A stretch of DNA of 64,000 nt from Streptomyces sp. 1222.5 (GCF_900105245.1 NZ_FNSZ01000001.1:2108001-2172000); one strand, 5' to 3'; positions 43,172 to 52,760 are shown, numbered from the stretch's first letter. Program-made: numbers and translations. Notes: generated by a model from the letters alone, not told the origin.

Positions 43172-45991
43172 GTGACCGTGCGACGGGACTTCCAGGAGCC
43201 TGCCAGGTGCCGCCCCGACCTGGTCATCGGCCGCGACGAGCTGTTCACCGGCGCCCGGGACCAACTCGCCTCGGGCGGCAGCGTGCTGCTGCACGGCCCC
43301 GCCGGAATTGGCAAATCCACCGTCCTGCGGGCATTGGCCGAGGAATACGCCACCACCGCGCGCACCGTCCTTCGCTGCTCGGCGACCGAGTCCGAATCGC
43401 ACCTGCCCTTCCTCGCCCTCGCCGACCTCCTCGGTCTGGTCCTGGACGACGTCGCCCCCCGGCTGCCCGCCGCCCAGCGCACCGCCCTGGAGTCGGCGCT
43501 CACCGGCCGCGGCGAGTCCAGCCTCCAGCGCGACGGGCTCGCCCTGCGCCTCGCGGTGCTCTCCGCGCTGCGCGCCCTGGCCGCCGAGGGCCCGGTGCTG
43601 CTCGTCGCCGACGATCTGCAGTGGCTCGACCCGGCCAGCGCCGAACTGCTCGGCTTCGCCGCGCGGCGCCTCGAGGGCACCCCGGTGCAACTGCTGTGCG
43701 CGGTGCGGACGGAGGGCCAGGAGAGCCAGGAGTACGACCGCCATCTGCGCGCCTGCCCGCCGGGCACGCTGGCCGTCCGGCTCGGCCCGCTCTCCCGCGC
43801 CCAGGTCGCGCAGCTGCTCGACCACCGCGGCCACGGCGGCCTGCCCCGCTCCACGGTCCGCGAGATCCACCGCACCAGCGGCGGCAACCCGCTGTTCGCC
43901 CTGGAACTCGGCCGCGCGCTCGCCGAGAGCAGCACCCCGCCGCGGCCGGGCGAACCGCTGCCCGTGCCCACCTCGCTGCGCGCCCTGGTGCTCAGCCGCC
44001 TGGACATGCTCTCCGTGGAGGCCCGCCGCACCCTGCTGGTGGCCAGCGCGGGTGCCCGCCCCACCCCGGCACTGCTGCACGCCGCCGGCCGGGAGAACGC
44101 CGAGGCCGAATGCGCCCAGGCCGCCGAACTCGGGCTGCTGGCCACCGAGCCGGACGCGCCCGCCGTACGGTTCGCGCACCCGCTGATATCCGCCGCGCTC
44201 TACGCGGAGGCGCCCGCCCACGAGCGGCGGGCCGCCCACGCGGCGCTGTCCACCGCCGCCTCCGACCCGATCGAGCGGGCCCGGCACCTGGCCCTGGCCA
44301 CCACCGGCACCGATCCGCTGGTGGCCGCCCGGCTGGCCGAGGCCGCCGCGCTCGCCCGCGACCGGGGGGCGCCCTCGGTCGCCGCCCAGCTCGGGCTGCT
44401 GGCCGCCCGGCACACGCCCGCCGACGGCACGCCGACCCAGGAGGAGCGCCGGCTGCAGGCCGCCGAGGACGCGATCACCGCGGGCGAGGTGGACCTGGCC
44501 CGCGACATCGCCCGGGAGGTGCTGTCCCGGGCGAGCGTGCCCGCCGACCGGGTGCGGGCCTGGATGATCGTCATCGACACCGCCGGCCACACCATGGCGG
44601 AGGTCGACGCCGTCTTCCCGCAGGCCCTCGCCGACGCCGGCGACGACCCCCGGCTGCTGGCGCTGGTCCACTACCAGCTGGCCTGGCGGGCGCTGATCGT
44701 GGAGGGCGACTTCACCGAGGCACGGGAGGCGGCCGCGCACGCCGCCGAACTGGCCGCACGGGGCGCGGACCGGCGCACCGAACTGCTCTCCCTCGCCTTC
44801 CAGGCGCAGACCGAGACCCTGATGGGCCACCCGGAGGCGCCCCGCACCATCAAACGGGCCCTGACGGAGCCCCAGGACCCCCGGGTGGCCTGGCACCACA
44901 ACGGCGCGGGCAGCGCCCGGTTCCGCTGGCTCGTCATGGGCGACCAGCTCGCCGAGGCCCGGACCACGGTCACCGCGCTGCTGCGGGAGGTGCGCCGGCG
45001 CGGCTCGGTGGAGAGCGAGGTGCACTTCCTGCGCGGGCTCGCCGAGACCGAGCTGCGCGCCGGGCACTGCGGCCGGGCGCTGGAGCTCGCCCGCGAGAGC
45101 CTGCGGCTCGCCCGGGACTCCGGGATCGGCGAGACCGCCTCGGCGATGCTCACCTCGCTGGCGGAGGCCTCCGGCGGGGACGTGGACCGGGCGCTGGCCC
45201 TCGCCCGGGAGGCGGTGGAGCACGCCGAGGAGGACGGCGACCAGATGTACCTCTCCCGTGCCCTGGGCGCCCTCGGGCACGCCCAGTTGGTGGCCGGGGA
45301 CCCGGCGGGCACGGTCCGCTCGCTGCGCCGGGTGCGCAGCCTGGAACTGGGCCTCGGCATCACCGATCCGGCCCGCGGCCGCTGGCAGGGCGACCTCGCC
45401 GAGGCGCTGGTCCGCATCGGTGAGCCGGCCGAGGCGCAGAACGTCATCGACGTGAGCCGGGAGCACGCGCTGCGCCTCCACCGGGCGAGTGTCCTCGCGG
45501 TCCTCGACCGGGCCGAGGCCCTGGTGCGGGCCGCCCGGGGCGACTTGGAGGCCGCCGTGGCCCAGCTGACGTCCGCTCAGTCGCGGCTGGCCGAGCTCGG
45601 CTACGGTCTGGAGGAGGCGCGGGCCGCGTTCGCCCTGGCCCGGCTGCCGGGCCGGGGCCCGAAGACCGCGGCCTTCGAGGAGGCCACCCGGATGTTCCGC
45701 CGCTGCCGGGCGCTGCCCTGGTTGCGCCAGGTGGAGGAGTCCCTGACCGCCCCCGAGCCGGCGCCCGCGCTCGCCGTGCCGGACGCGCTGGACGCGCTGG
45801 ACATCCTCGCGGCGATGGAGCGTCAGGTCGCCGCCCTGGTCATGGAGGGTGCCACCAACCGGGAGATCGCGGCGCGGCTGTTCATCAGCGTGAAGACGGT
45901 GGAGGCCACCCTGACCCGGGTGTACCGCAAGCTGGGGATCCGCTCGCGCGTCGACATCGTCCGATTGGCGGCAGGTCGACGGGCGCACTGA
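43172..45991 (+). CDS. LAL-type LuxR regulator with AAA/STAND ATPase domain (939 aa)
   Basis: This large ATP-binding LuxR regulator has Walker A LLHGPAGIGKSTVLRAL near residue 42, Walker B VLLVADDLQWLDPAS near 140, a long TPR-like helical middle part, and the C-terminal helix-turn-helix TNREIAARLFISVKTVEATLTRVYRKLGI. GTG 43172 follows GAGGGG by four bases; the frame continues upstream but without a ribosome site. TTTCCCTCACC lies about 70 bases upstream and recurs before the trypsin gene immediately downstream, hinting that the regulator acts on both. LAL proteins commonly activate protease or antibiotic genes in Streptomyces. Confidence 0.92.
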   Translation: MTVRRDFQEPARCRPDLVIGRDELFTGARDQLASGGSVLLHGPAGIGKSTVLRALAEEYATTARTVLRCSATESESHLPFLALADLLGLVLDDVAPRLPAAQRTALESALTGRGESSLQRDGLALRLAVLSALRALAAEGPVLLVADDLQWLDPASAELLGFAARRLEGTPVQLLCAVRTEGQESQEYDRHLRACPPGTLAVRLGPLSRAQVAQLLDHRGHGGLPRSTVREIHRTSGGNPLFALELGRALAESSTPPRPGEPLPVPTSLRALVLSRLDMLSVEARRTLLVASAGARPTPALLHAAGRENAEAECAQAAELGLLATEPDAPAVRFAHPLISAALYAEAPAHERRAAHAALSTAASDPIERARHLALATTGTDPLVAARLAEAAALARDRGAPSVAAQLGLLAARHTPADGTPTQEERRLQAAEDAITAGEVDLARDIAREVLSRASVPADRVRAWMIVIDTAGHTMAEVDAVFPQALADAGDDPRLLALVHYQLAWRALIVEGDFTEAREAAAHAAELAARGADRRTELLSLAFQAQTETLMGHPEAPRTIKRALTEPQDPRVAWHHNGAGSARFRWLVMGDQLAEARTTVTALLREVRRRGSVESEVHFLRGLAETELRAGHCGRALELARESLRLARDSGIGETASAMLTSLAEASGGDVDRALALAREAVEHAEEDGDQMYLSRALGALGHAQLVAGDPAGTVRSLRRVRSLELGLGITDPARGRWQGDLAEALVRIGEPAEAQNVIDVSREHALRLHRASVLAVLDRAEALVRAARGDLEAAVAQLTSAQSRLAELGYGLEEARAAFALARLPGRGPKTAAFEEATRMFRRCRALPWLRQVEESLTAPEPAPALAVPDALDALDILAAMERQVAALVMEGATNREIAARLFISVKTVEATLTRVYRKLGIRSRVDIVRLAAGRRAH

Positions 45992-46026
45992 GCAGCGCTC
46001 TTGTTAACTGATCCGGACCGAGGGTT

Positions 46027-46052
46027 TTCCCTCACCCCACCCCCTAGGGGGT
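46027..46052. promoter_or_regulatory. Regulatory sites upstream of the trypsin gene
   Basis: TTCCCTCACC (46027-46036) and the perfect palindrome ACCCCCTAGGGGGT (46039-46052) lie about 150 bases upstream of the protease start and directly after the LAL regulator gene. A second TTCCCTCA follows just after the palindrome. They are candidate binding sites for the adjacent LuxR-type protein. Confidence 0.5.
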
Positions 46053-46195
46053 TCCCTCATTGGGAGCCGAGGGTCCGGGTCCTAGCGTAAAGGGCGTGCC
46101 GCTCGCCCGGGCATATGGGGGTCGGTCCCGCGACCCCCATGCACAACCCACACCCGCGCGACCCCCCACCGGTGCAACCCCCACTGAGGAGACTC

Positions 46196-46987
46196 ATGTT
46201 CGGGCTCAGACGTGCGAGACAGACCGCCGCGGTCATCGCGGCCACCGCCGCCGCGGCGGCGACCGGGATGCTCGCCTCCCCCATCGCGAGCGCCGCCCCT
46301 CAGCCCATCGTCGGCGGCACGACCACCACGACGACCGCGTACCCGTTCATGATGCAGATCACGGACGCGTCCCAGAACCAGTTCTGCGGCGGCACCCTCG
46401 TGGCGCCCAAGAAGGTCGTGACGGCGGCGCACTGCATGGTCGGCGAGACCACCGGCAGCGTCCGCGTGGTCGGCGGCCGGACCTATCTGAGCGGCACCAA
46501 CGGCACGGTGAGCCGTGTCAGCAAGATCTGGATCAACCCGGACTACACGGACGCCACCAACGGCGACGACGTGGCCGTGCTGACCCTCTCGACGTCGATG
46601 CCGTACACCGCGGCGAAGTACGTCAGCTCTTCCCAGACGAGCGTGTACGCGGCCGGCAGCACGGCCCGCATCCTCGGCTGGGGCACCACTTCGGAGAACG
46701 GCAGCTCCTCCAACCAGCTGCGGACCGCGACCGTCCCGATCGTGTCCGACTCCAGCTGCCGTTCCTCCTACGGCTCGGACTTCGTACAGTCCGACATGGT
46801 GTGCGCCGGATACACGTCCGGCGGCGTAGACACCTGCCAGGGCGACAGCGGCGGTCCCCTGCTCATCGGGGGCGCCCTGGCAGGGATCACTTCCTGGGGC
46901 GAGGGGTGCGCGGAGGCGGGTTACCCGGGTGTGTACACCCGGCTGACCACCTTCTCGGACCTGGTGACCACGCAGGTCAACTCGTGA
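46196..46987 (+). CDS. Secreted trypsin-like serine protease (263 aa)
   Basis: This is an exported S1 family protease of the Streptomyces trypsin type. A signal peptide and short propeptide end in ASAAPQP, and the mature enzyme begins IVGGTTT, the classical activation site. The triad is His in VTAAHCM, Asp in GDDVAVLTL and Ser in CQGDSGGPL, with the specificity aspartate just before (VDTCQGDSGG). Six cysteines can make three disulfides. The ATG follows GAGGAGACTC. It is the gene immediately downstream of the LAL regulator, and a perfect 18-bp terminator follows. It digests extracellular protein at arginine/lysine. Confidence 0.96.
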   Translation: MFGLRRARQTAAVIAATAAAAATGMLASPIASAAPQPIVGGTTTTTTAYPFMMQITDASQNQFCGGTLVAPKKVVTAAHCMVGETTGSVRVVGGRTYLSGTNGTVSRVSKIWINPDYTDATNGDDVAVLTLSTSMPYTAAKYVSSSQTSVYAAGSTARILGWGTTSENGSSSNQLRTATVPIVSDSSCRSSYGSDFVQSDMVCAGYTSGGVDTCQGDSGGPLLIGGALAGITSWGEGCAEAGYPGVYTRLTTFSDLVTTQVNS

Positions 46988-47024
46988 CCCGGAAGACTTC
47001 CCGAGCATCCCTCGGGTGATTGCC

Positions 47025-47069
47025 AGGGGGGCGTTGCGGGCCACCACGAGCGGCCCGCAACGCCCCCCT
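47025..47069. terminator. Bidirectional terminator after the trypsin gene
   Basis: AGGGGGGCGTTGCGGGCC (47025-47042) pairs perfectly with GGCCCGCAACGCCCCCCT (47052-47069) around a 9-base loop, an 18-bp stem between two convergent genes. Confidence 0.88.
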
Positions 47070-47106
47070 ATCCATGTCCGGCTCCGTGTCCGGCCTCCCG
47101 GCCGGA

Positions 47107-48273
47107 TCAGGACCGGGCGACCTCCCCGAACCGGACGTCGTGCGCGCCGCCCGGGTCGAGGACCCGCAGCATCCGCTCCCCCTCCGCGGCCACCGCCGCG
47201 CGCTGGGCCCTGGTCGGCTCGGTGAGGAACTCGACGACGAGGGCGTCGCCGTCCGGCTTCCACAGCCCGGCGAGGAAGCCGTCGACCAGAAGGGTCCGGT
47301 AGGCCTGGTTGCCCTGCCAGTTCCGGCCGTGCAGCGCGGGCGGTACGACGCGGGCGCGGTCGGCGTGGGACAGCAGGAGGTTGTCGAACTCGGGCAGGAA
47401 GCGCGGCGGTGCGGGGGTGTCCGGGTCCGGCCGCGGGGCGTCGGGCAGGTCGAAGAGCTCGACGCCGTTCTCGTCGCGGAAGGTGAGCAGCCGCGGGCGC
47501 AGCCGCTCGAAGGCGTCCCGCAGACGGGTGAGTCCGGCCCAGGTCTGCATGTCCTTGACGGAGGCCGGGCCGAAGGCCGCGAGGTAGCGCAGGACCACGG
47601 ACTCCGTGGCCGGCGCGGGCCGGGCGGGGCGGCCCAGCCAGTGCTCGGCGGTGGTGAGGGCGACCTGGCCGCTCCCGCCCCACAGACCGCGCGGGGTGAC
47701 CTGGACGAGCGGCAGCGTGCAGCGGGCGGCGACGGCCAGGGCCCGCGGGTCGGCGTCCGGCCACTCGGCGCCGAGCGCCCGCCGCAGCCCGGCCATGGTC
47801 CGCGGCTCCGCCTCCACCAGCTCACGGGCCAGCGCGGCCAGCCGGCCGAGGTCGACGCCGTCGAGTCCGGCGCGGAAGTGACCGAGTTCGCGGTCGCGGG
47901 CCGGCTGCACGAGGGGCCGCAGGTCGAGGCAGTCGTCGGCGGTGTGGGTGTGGATGGTGGAGCGCAGGGTGACGATCCGGGCCACCTCACGGCGGGCCAT
48001 CAGGTCGGACAACAGCTCCGGTTCGAAGCCGTCGAGGCGGGCCGCGAGGGCGACGTAGGGGGGCTTGACGTTCTGCGCCTGGAGGCCGAGCAGATGCCGT
48101 ACGGCGTCCTGGGCGGGCAGCGGGGAGCGGCGCAGCAGGAGCTGCCGGTCGAGGGTGGCACGGTTCAGGGCCCGGACGTCCAGCACGGGAGCGGCCGCCG
48201 CGCCGCCGCGCACCGCGCGCCTCCTCGTACCGCTCGTCGTCCCGCCGCCGGTCGTCCCGCCGCTGTTCGTCAT
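47107..48273 (-). CDS. AlkZ/YcaQ-like winged-helix DNA glycosylase family protein (388 aa)
   Basis: This is a winged helix DNA-binding protein of the HTH_42 / AlkZ family. LGLQAQNVKPPYVALAARL near residue 50 contains the catalytic QxQ motif (QAQ) used by AlkZ-type glycosylases to unhook alkylated or crosslinked DNA. IVTLRSTIHTHTADDC and LPEFDNLLLSHADRARV are further family landmarks. A Thr/Gly/Arg-rich N-terminal 30 residues is probably disordered, and the start could lie further in. In Streptomyces such proteins often give self-resistance to DNA-alkylating natural products, but family members also occur without a cluster. No DNA-damaging product genes are visible next to it. Confidence 0.85.
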   Translation of the reverse strand: MTNSGGTTGGGTTSGTRRRAVRGGAAAAPVLDVRALNRATLDRQLLLRRSPLPAQDAVRHLLGLQAQNVKPPYVALAARLDGFEPELLSDLMARREVARIVTLRSTIHTHTADDCLDLRPLVQPARDRELGHFRAGLDGVDLGRLAALARELVEAEPRTMAGLRRALGAEWPDADPRALAVAARCTLPLVQVTPRGLWGGSGQVALTTAEHWLGRPARPAPATESVVLRYLAAFGPASVKDMQTWAGLTRLRDAFERLRPRLLTFRDENGVELFDLPDAPRPDPDTPAPPRFLPEFDNLLLSHADRARVVPPALHGRNWQGNQAYRTLLVDGFLAGLWKPDGDALVVEFLTEPTRAQRAAVAAEGERMLRVLDPGGAHDVRFGEVARS

Positions 48274-48430
48274 GGACGCACGCTAACGCCCGTCGCGGAC
48301 AACTTCTGTCCGCGATTTCCCTCGGACGGCACGGCCACGCGGGCACCCGGCCGGGGATCCCGGGGTGGCTATCCTTCTCGTACCCCGCCGCGTGATCACG
48401 CCGTACGCAGGTTCGACGGAGAGGCAGCCG

Positions 48431-49570
48431 ATGGCCGACCGACCAGGTGGCAGGAACGGCGGCCGCAAGTCGGTCTGGCGCCGGGCCCAGACGCCGCCCG
48501 TGCCCGCCGCCGGGACACCCGCGCCCCATCCTGCGGAGCCGGCCGGCGCGACCGGCGTCGTCCAGGCGGCGCTCTACCGCGACGGCGTCCGCGTCTCCTC
48601 CCCCGCCACCCTCGCCGAGACCTACCGCGAGCTGCGCGAGGAGTCCCCGGGCATGGCGTGGATCGGCCTCGCCCGCCCGACGGCGACCCAACTGCACTCC
48701 CTGGCGGCCGAGTTCGGGCTGCATCCGCTGGCGGTCGAGGACGCCATGGAGGCACACCAGCGCCCCAAGCTGGAGCGGTACGGCGACACGCTCTTCGTGG
48801 TCCTGCGGGCCGCCCGTTACCTCGACGCGCCCGAAGAGGTCGACTTCGGCGAGCTGCACGTGTTCGTCGGCCCGGACTTCGTGCTGACGGTCCGGCACGG
48901 TGCGGCACCCGACCTGTCGGCGGTCCGCCGCCGTATGGAGGACTCCCCCGAGCTGCTGGGACTCGGCCCCGAGGCGGTGCTGTACGCGATCCTGGACGCG
49001 GTGGTCGACGGCTACGCGCCGGTGGTGGCCGGCGTCCAGAACGACATCGACGAGATCGAGACCGAGGTGTTCCGCGGCGACCCCGCGGTCTCCCGCCGCA
49101 TCTACGAACTGTCGCGGGAGATGGTCGAGTTCCAGCGTGCCACGCGCCCGCTCGTGGGCATGCTGCACGGCCTGATGGCCGGCTTCGCCAAGTACGAGAC
49201 CGACGAGGAGCTCCAGCGCTACCTGCGGGACGTCGCCGACCACGTCACCCACATCAGCGAGCGTGTCGACGGCTTCCGCCAGGCCCTCACCGAGATCCTG
49301 ACGGTCAACGCGACCCTGGTCACCCAGCAGCAGAACGCGGAGATGCGGGCACTGGCGGAGGCGGGGTTCGAGCAGAACGAGGAGGTCAAGAAGATCTCCT
49401 CGTGGGCGGCCATCCTCTTCGCGCCCACGCTCGTCGGCACCATCTACGGCATGAACTTCACGCACATGCCCGAGCTGGGCTGGACCTTCGGGTATCCGTT
49501 CGCGATCGGGCTGATGGGGGTCGTCTGCGTCAGCCTGTACGTGATCTTCAAGCACCGGGACTGGCTGTAG
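48431..49570 (+). CDS. corA: CorA-family magnesium/cobalt transporter (379 aa)
   Basis: This pentameric divalent-cation channel of the inner membrane has a long cytoplasmic N-terminal domain (ARPTATQLHSLAAEFGLHPLAVEDAM, VFVGPDFVLTVRHG) followed by two C-terminal membrane helices. The first ends in the diagnostic YGMNF selectivity signature (GTIYGMNFTHMPEL near residue 342), and the protein closes with FKHRDWL. The first 45 residues are basic and Pro/Ala-rich. ATG 48431 is chosen. The gene overlaps the convergent lipid kinase gene by 23 bases at their 3' ends. Confidence 0.95.
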   Translation: MADRPGGRNGGRKSVWRRAQTPPVPAAGTPAPHPAEPAGATGVVQAALYRDGVRVSSPATLAETYRELREESPGMAWIGLARPTATQLHSLAAEFGLHPLAVEDAMEAHQRPKLERYGDTLFVVLRAARYLDAPEEVDFGELHVFVGPDFVLTVRHGAAPDLSAVRRRMEDSPELLGLGPEAVLYAILDAVVDGYAPVVAGVQNDIDEIETEVFRGDPAVSRRIYELSREMVEFQRATRPLVGMLHGLMAGFAKYETDEELQRYLRDVADHVTHISERVDGFRQALTEILTVNATLVTQQQNAEMRALAEAGFEQNEEVKKISSWAAILFAPTLVGTIYGMNFTHMPELGWTFGYPFAIGLMGVVCVSLYVIFKHRDWL

Positions 49571-50933
49571 GGGAGGACCCGGACCGGGACGGGCCGTCGT
49601 CGCGTCCTGCCGCCGCCCGCCCCATCGTCAGGGCCAGCCGTCGCACCCGGCGCCAGTCCATGCGGGGCGCGACCGGCGGCACCCCGGGACGGTGCCGCGG
49701 CACCCGTACGCGCAGCGCGCCGGGTACGAGACGGCAGTGCACCGGGGTGGGCAGCGACAGCGCCTCGCCGTCGACCCCGACCGGGACGGCCGGGGCGTCG
49801 GCCTCGATGACGACCTCCCGGGCGGTCATGGAGGTCAGACCGCGGCTGTGCTCACCCCGCAGCAGCAGATCCGTCGCCTCCGCCGCGCTGCCGACCTCGA
49901 CGGCCAGCACCCCGAGCCGGCCGGAGTCCAGCCGGTCCCGGCGCCCGAGTCCCGCCGTGTCGTCCGTGCGGTAGGGGTTGTTGCTCACCAGCACGGCCTG
50001 CGGATCCGTCAGGGTCCGCCCCCCGACGCGGACGGTCAGCCGGGCGCCGCTGTGGTGGGTCAGCAGGTCCGGCAGCATCTCCAGGGTGGTGCGGGCCTTG
50101 TCCTCGCGGTAGGCGGGGCTCTGCACCACGGCCGCGTACACCCCGAACGAGGCGTTGTTGACGAAGACGCGCTCCTCCCCGGACCGCGCGGACCCGGCTC
50201 CCGCCCGGATCCGGCCGAGGTCGACGCGCAGTTCGACCCCGTCGGTCAGCGCGTCCAGGCAGGCCGACGGGTCCTGCCGGTCCAGGCCCAGGTCCATGGC
50301 GAAGTGGTTCCGGGTGCCGGCGCTGATCACCAGGAACGGGACGTCGTGCTCGGCGGCCACACCGGCCACCAGGGCCTGGGTGCCGTCGCCGCCCGCGACG
50401 CCGAGCAGGTCCGCTCCGTCGGCGACGGCCCGCCGCGCCAGCTCGGCCACGTCCTGGTGGTGCGCCGGGTCGAGTACGACGACCTCCGCGCCCAGGGCCC
50501 GGGCGCGCTCCACGAGGCGGAACTTCTCCACCTTCCCGCCCCCGGACCGCGGATTCATGATCAGGAAGGGCCGCCGGAGCCGGCCCGCCGGATGCTCCGC
50601 CATGTGCCGGGACGTGCCGTCGGCGAGTGCCGCCCGGCCCGCGGTGACGGCCAGCGCCCACAGGCCGAGCGAGACCAGTACCACCCACAGCAGCCCGGCG
50701 AGCGCGTACAGCGCGAGGACGGCGAGCGGCGCGCCGAGCGCGAGCAGCGCGCCCAGCGCCCGTACCCACCGGGTGCGGGTCACCACCCACCAGCCGCCGA
50801 CCGCCGTGAGCACCAGGCCGGCCGCTCCCACCAGGACCAGGAACACGCTGCCGAACCCGGCGAAGACCAGCAGCACCGCCAGTGCCGCCGCGCCCGCCAG
50901 GAGGGCCAGACGCGCGGTCCAGCGCCTGTTCAT
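49548..50933 (-). CDS. Diacylglycerol/lipid kinase with N-terminal membrane segments (461 aa)
   Basis: The first 100 residues hold about four hydrophobic helices, and the rest is a DAGK/sphingosine-kinase-like catalytic domain: FLIMNPRSGGGKVEKF near residue 123, the nucleotide motif GVAGGDGTQALVAGVAAE near 178, and SAGTRNHFAMDLGL. FVNNASFGVYAAVV and VDGEA toward the end complete the fold. It probably phosphorylates diacylglycerol or a related lipid at the membrane. The 3' end overlaps corA by 23 bases tail to tail. A Ser/Arg-rich tail of 30 residues is unusual but ordinary in base composition. Confidence 0.9.
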   Translation of the reverse strand: MNRRWTARLALLAGAAALAVLLVFAGFGSVFLVLVGAAGLVLTAVGGWWVVTRTRWVRALGALLALGAPLAVLALYALAGLLWVVLVSLGLWALAVTAGRAALADGTSRHMAEHPAGRLRRPFLIMNPRSGGGKVEKFRLVERARALGAEVVVLDPAHHQDVAELARRAVADGADLLGVAGGDGTQALVAGVAAEHDVPFLVISAGTRNHFAMDLGLDRQDPSACLDALTDGVELRVDLGRIRAGAGSARSGEERVFVNNASFGVYAAVVQSPAYREDKARTTLEMLPDLLTHHSGARLTVRVGGRTLTDPQAVLVSNNPYRTDDTAGLGRRDRLDSGRLGVLAVEVGSAAEATDLLLRGEHSRGLTSMTAREVVIEADAPAVPVGVDGEALSLPTPVHCRLVPGALRVRVPRHRPGVPPVAPRMDWRRVRRLALTMGRAAAGRDDGPSRSGSSPTASPGA

Positions 50934-51130
50934 GGCAGCACCTCCCGTCCCGGCCCGGCCCGGCCTCCCGGTTCCGAGGGCGTCGGGATCCCTCCCAGGC
51001 TACGAGGAGGCACCGCGCGGGGCACCTCCGGGGCGTCCGGCCGGTCCCCGGTGGTGTCCGGGAATGCCCACGCCGTCCGCGGTGTCGTTCCCGAGGGGAT
51101 CAAGGACCTACGAGCAGTCAAGGAGCCGTG

Positions 51131-51973
51131 ATGAGTGAGGCGTTGGTGCTGGGCGGCGGCGGGGTGGGCGGTATCGCCTGGATGACCGGGCTGCTGGCGG
51201 GGCTCGCCGATGCCGGGCGGGACGTGAGCGGGGCGGGCCTGCTCGTCGGGACCTCCGCCGGTTCCGCGGTGGCGGCGCAGCTGGGGAGCGGGCTGGGCCT
51301 GGAGGAGCTGTACGCCCGGCAGGTGGACCCCGCGCTGCAGTCCGCCGAGATCGCGGCGGAGATGGATCTGGAGAAGTTCGCCGCGGAGATCGGCGCCGCC
51401 GCCGAGTCGGCCGCCTCCACGGCGGATCTGCGGCGCGCGGTCGGCCGGGCGGCGCTCGCCGCGCCGACGGTCTCCGAGCGGGAGCGGCACGCGGTGATCG
51501 CGTCCCGGCTGCCGGCCCACGGATGGCCGGAGCGGGCGGTGAAGATCGTCGCGGTGGACGCCGGCAGCGGTGAGCCGCGCGTCTTCGACCGGGACTCCGG
51601 AGTGCCGCTGGTGGACGCCGTCGCGGCGAGCTGCGCCGTGCCGGGCGTGTGGCCCCCGGTGACGATCGGTGAACACCGGTACATGGACGGCGGGGTACGG
51701 TCCATCGCCAACGTCGACCTGGCCACCGGTGCCGACCGGGTGCTGGTGCTCGTGCCGCTCGGCACCACGGAGCCGTTCCCCAGCGACCAGCCGTTGGAGC
51801 GGTGCGTCGGAGAACTGCGCGCCCGGGGCGCCGAGGTGCGGCTCATCGCCCCCGACGAGGCATCACTGGCGGCGATCGGCGACAACGCCCTGGACCCCGC
51901 CACCCGCCGCCCGGCAGCGAAGGCGGGCCGCGCCCAGGGCCGGAGCCTGGAGCTGGGGTGGGGTCAGGACTGA
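51131..51973 (+). CDS. Patatin-like phospholipase family protein (280 aa)
   Basis: This cytoplasmic patatin-fold hydrolase has the oxyanion loop LGGGGVGGIAW at residues 6-16, the nucleophile serine in LVGTSAGSAVAA (GTSAGS, near residue 42) and the dyad aspartate in MDGGVRSIANVDLA (DGG near 195). It lacks a signal peptide and has no other domain. Members hydrolyse lipid acyl esters. ATG 51131 is preceded by AGGAG with five bases between; GTG directly before it is an alternative. It is transcribed away from the lipid kinase gene. Confidence 0.92.
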   Translation: MSEALVLGGGGVGGIAWMTGLLAGLADAGRDVSGAGLLVGTSAGSAVAAQLGSGLGLEELYARQVDPALQSAEIAAEMDLEKFAAEIGAAAESAASTADLRRAVGRAALAAPTVSERERHAVIASRLPAHGWPERAVKIVAVDAGSGEPRVFDRDSGVPLVDAVAASCAVPGVWPPVTIGEHRYMDGGVRSIANVDLATGADRVLVLVPLGTTEPFPSDQPLERCVGELRARGAEVRLIAPDEASLAAIGDNALDPATRRPAAKAGRAQGRSLELGWGQD

Positions 51974-52118
51974 ACGAGCCGGCGCCCCGAGGCCCCACGG
52001 CGACCGGTGCGCCCATCCCTGACGGCCCCCGTGCCGACCGCCCATTAATGCCACCAGCCGGTGCCCGACCGATGCGCGCGGCGCCGGGAGGCGTGACCGG
52101 TCACGGAGGGGACCCGGG

Positions 52119-52760
52119 TCAATGCGCCGCCAGTGCCGCCAGTACCTCGTCGTCGGTGAGTTGGCCGAAGTCCTCGTACCACTGGCCGACGGCGGAGAAG
52201 CCCGTCGGGCGGTGCGGGCAGAGGATGGTGTCGGCCTCGGCGGCGAGCAGTTCGACGGAGTCGGGGGCGCCGACGGGCACCGCCAGGACGAGCCGGGCCG
52301 GCCGGCGGCGCCGGAGGTGGCGCAGGGCCGCGCGGGCGGTGGCACCGGTGGCCAGGCCGTCGTCGACGACGATCACCGTGCGGCCGGCCAGCTCGGGGAC
52401 CGGCCGGTCACCCCGGTAACGCCGTTCGCGGCGGCGCAGTTCGCGCCGTTCGCGCTCGACCACGGGGGCCATCGACTTCTCGGTCAGGCCCAACTGGTCC
52501 AGGGTGTCCGCGTCGAAGAGCGGCGGGTCGTCACCGGCGAGCGCGCCGACGGCGAACTCCTCGTGGTGCGGGGCACCGATCTTGCGGACGACGAGTACGT
52601 CCAGCGGGGCGTCGAGAGCCCGGGCGACGGGCTCGGCCACGGCGATGCCCCCGCGCGGCAGGGCGAGCACCACGGGATCGGTCAGCTCTCCCCGCGCCTG
52701 CGCGTCGGCCAGCAGCCCGGCGAGTTCCCGGCCGGCTTCGGCGCGGTCCCGGAAGCGCAT
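52119..52760 (-). CDS. Phosphoribosyltransferase family protein (213 aa)
   Basis: This is a type I phosphoribosyltransferase fold. LALPRGGIAVAEPVARAL sits near the N-terminus and the PRPP loop VIVVDDGLATGATARAAL near residues 128-145 contains the two acidic residues and the GATA turn. The region between them, VVRKIGAPHHEEFAVGAL, is typical of the actinobacterial stand-alone group whose members are often annotated only by fold and may act on unusual bases. The C-terminus ends WYEDFGQLTDDEVLAAL, a conserved tail of this group. It is divergent from a CE4-type lipoprotein gene. Confidence 0.9.
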   Translation of the reverse strand: MRFRDRAEAGRELAGLLADAQARGELTDPVVLALPRGGIAVAEPVARALDAPLDVLVVRKIGAPHHEEFAVGALAGDDPPLFDADTLDQLGLTEKSMAPVVERERRELRRRERRYRGDRPVPELAGRTVIVVDDGLATGATARAALRHLRRRRPARLVLAVPVGAPDSVELLAAEADTILCPHRPTGFSAVGQWYEDFGQLTDDEVLAALAAH

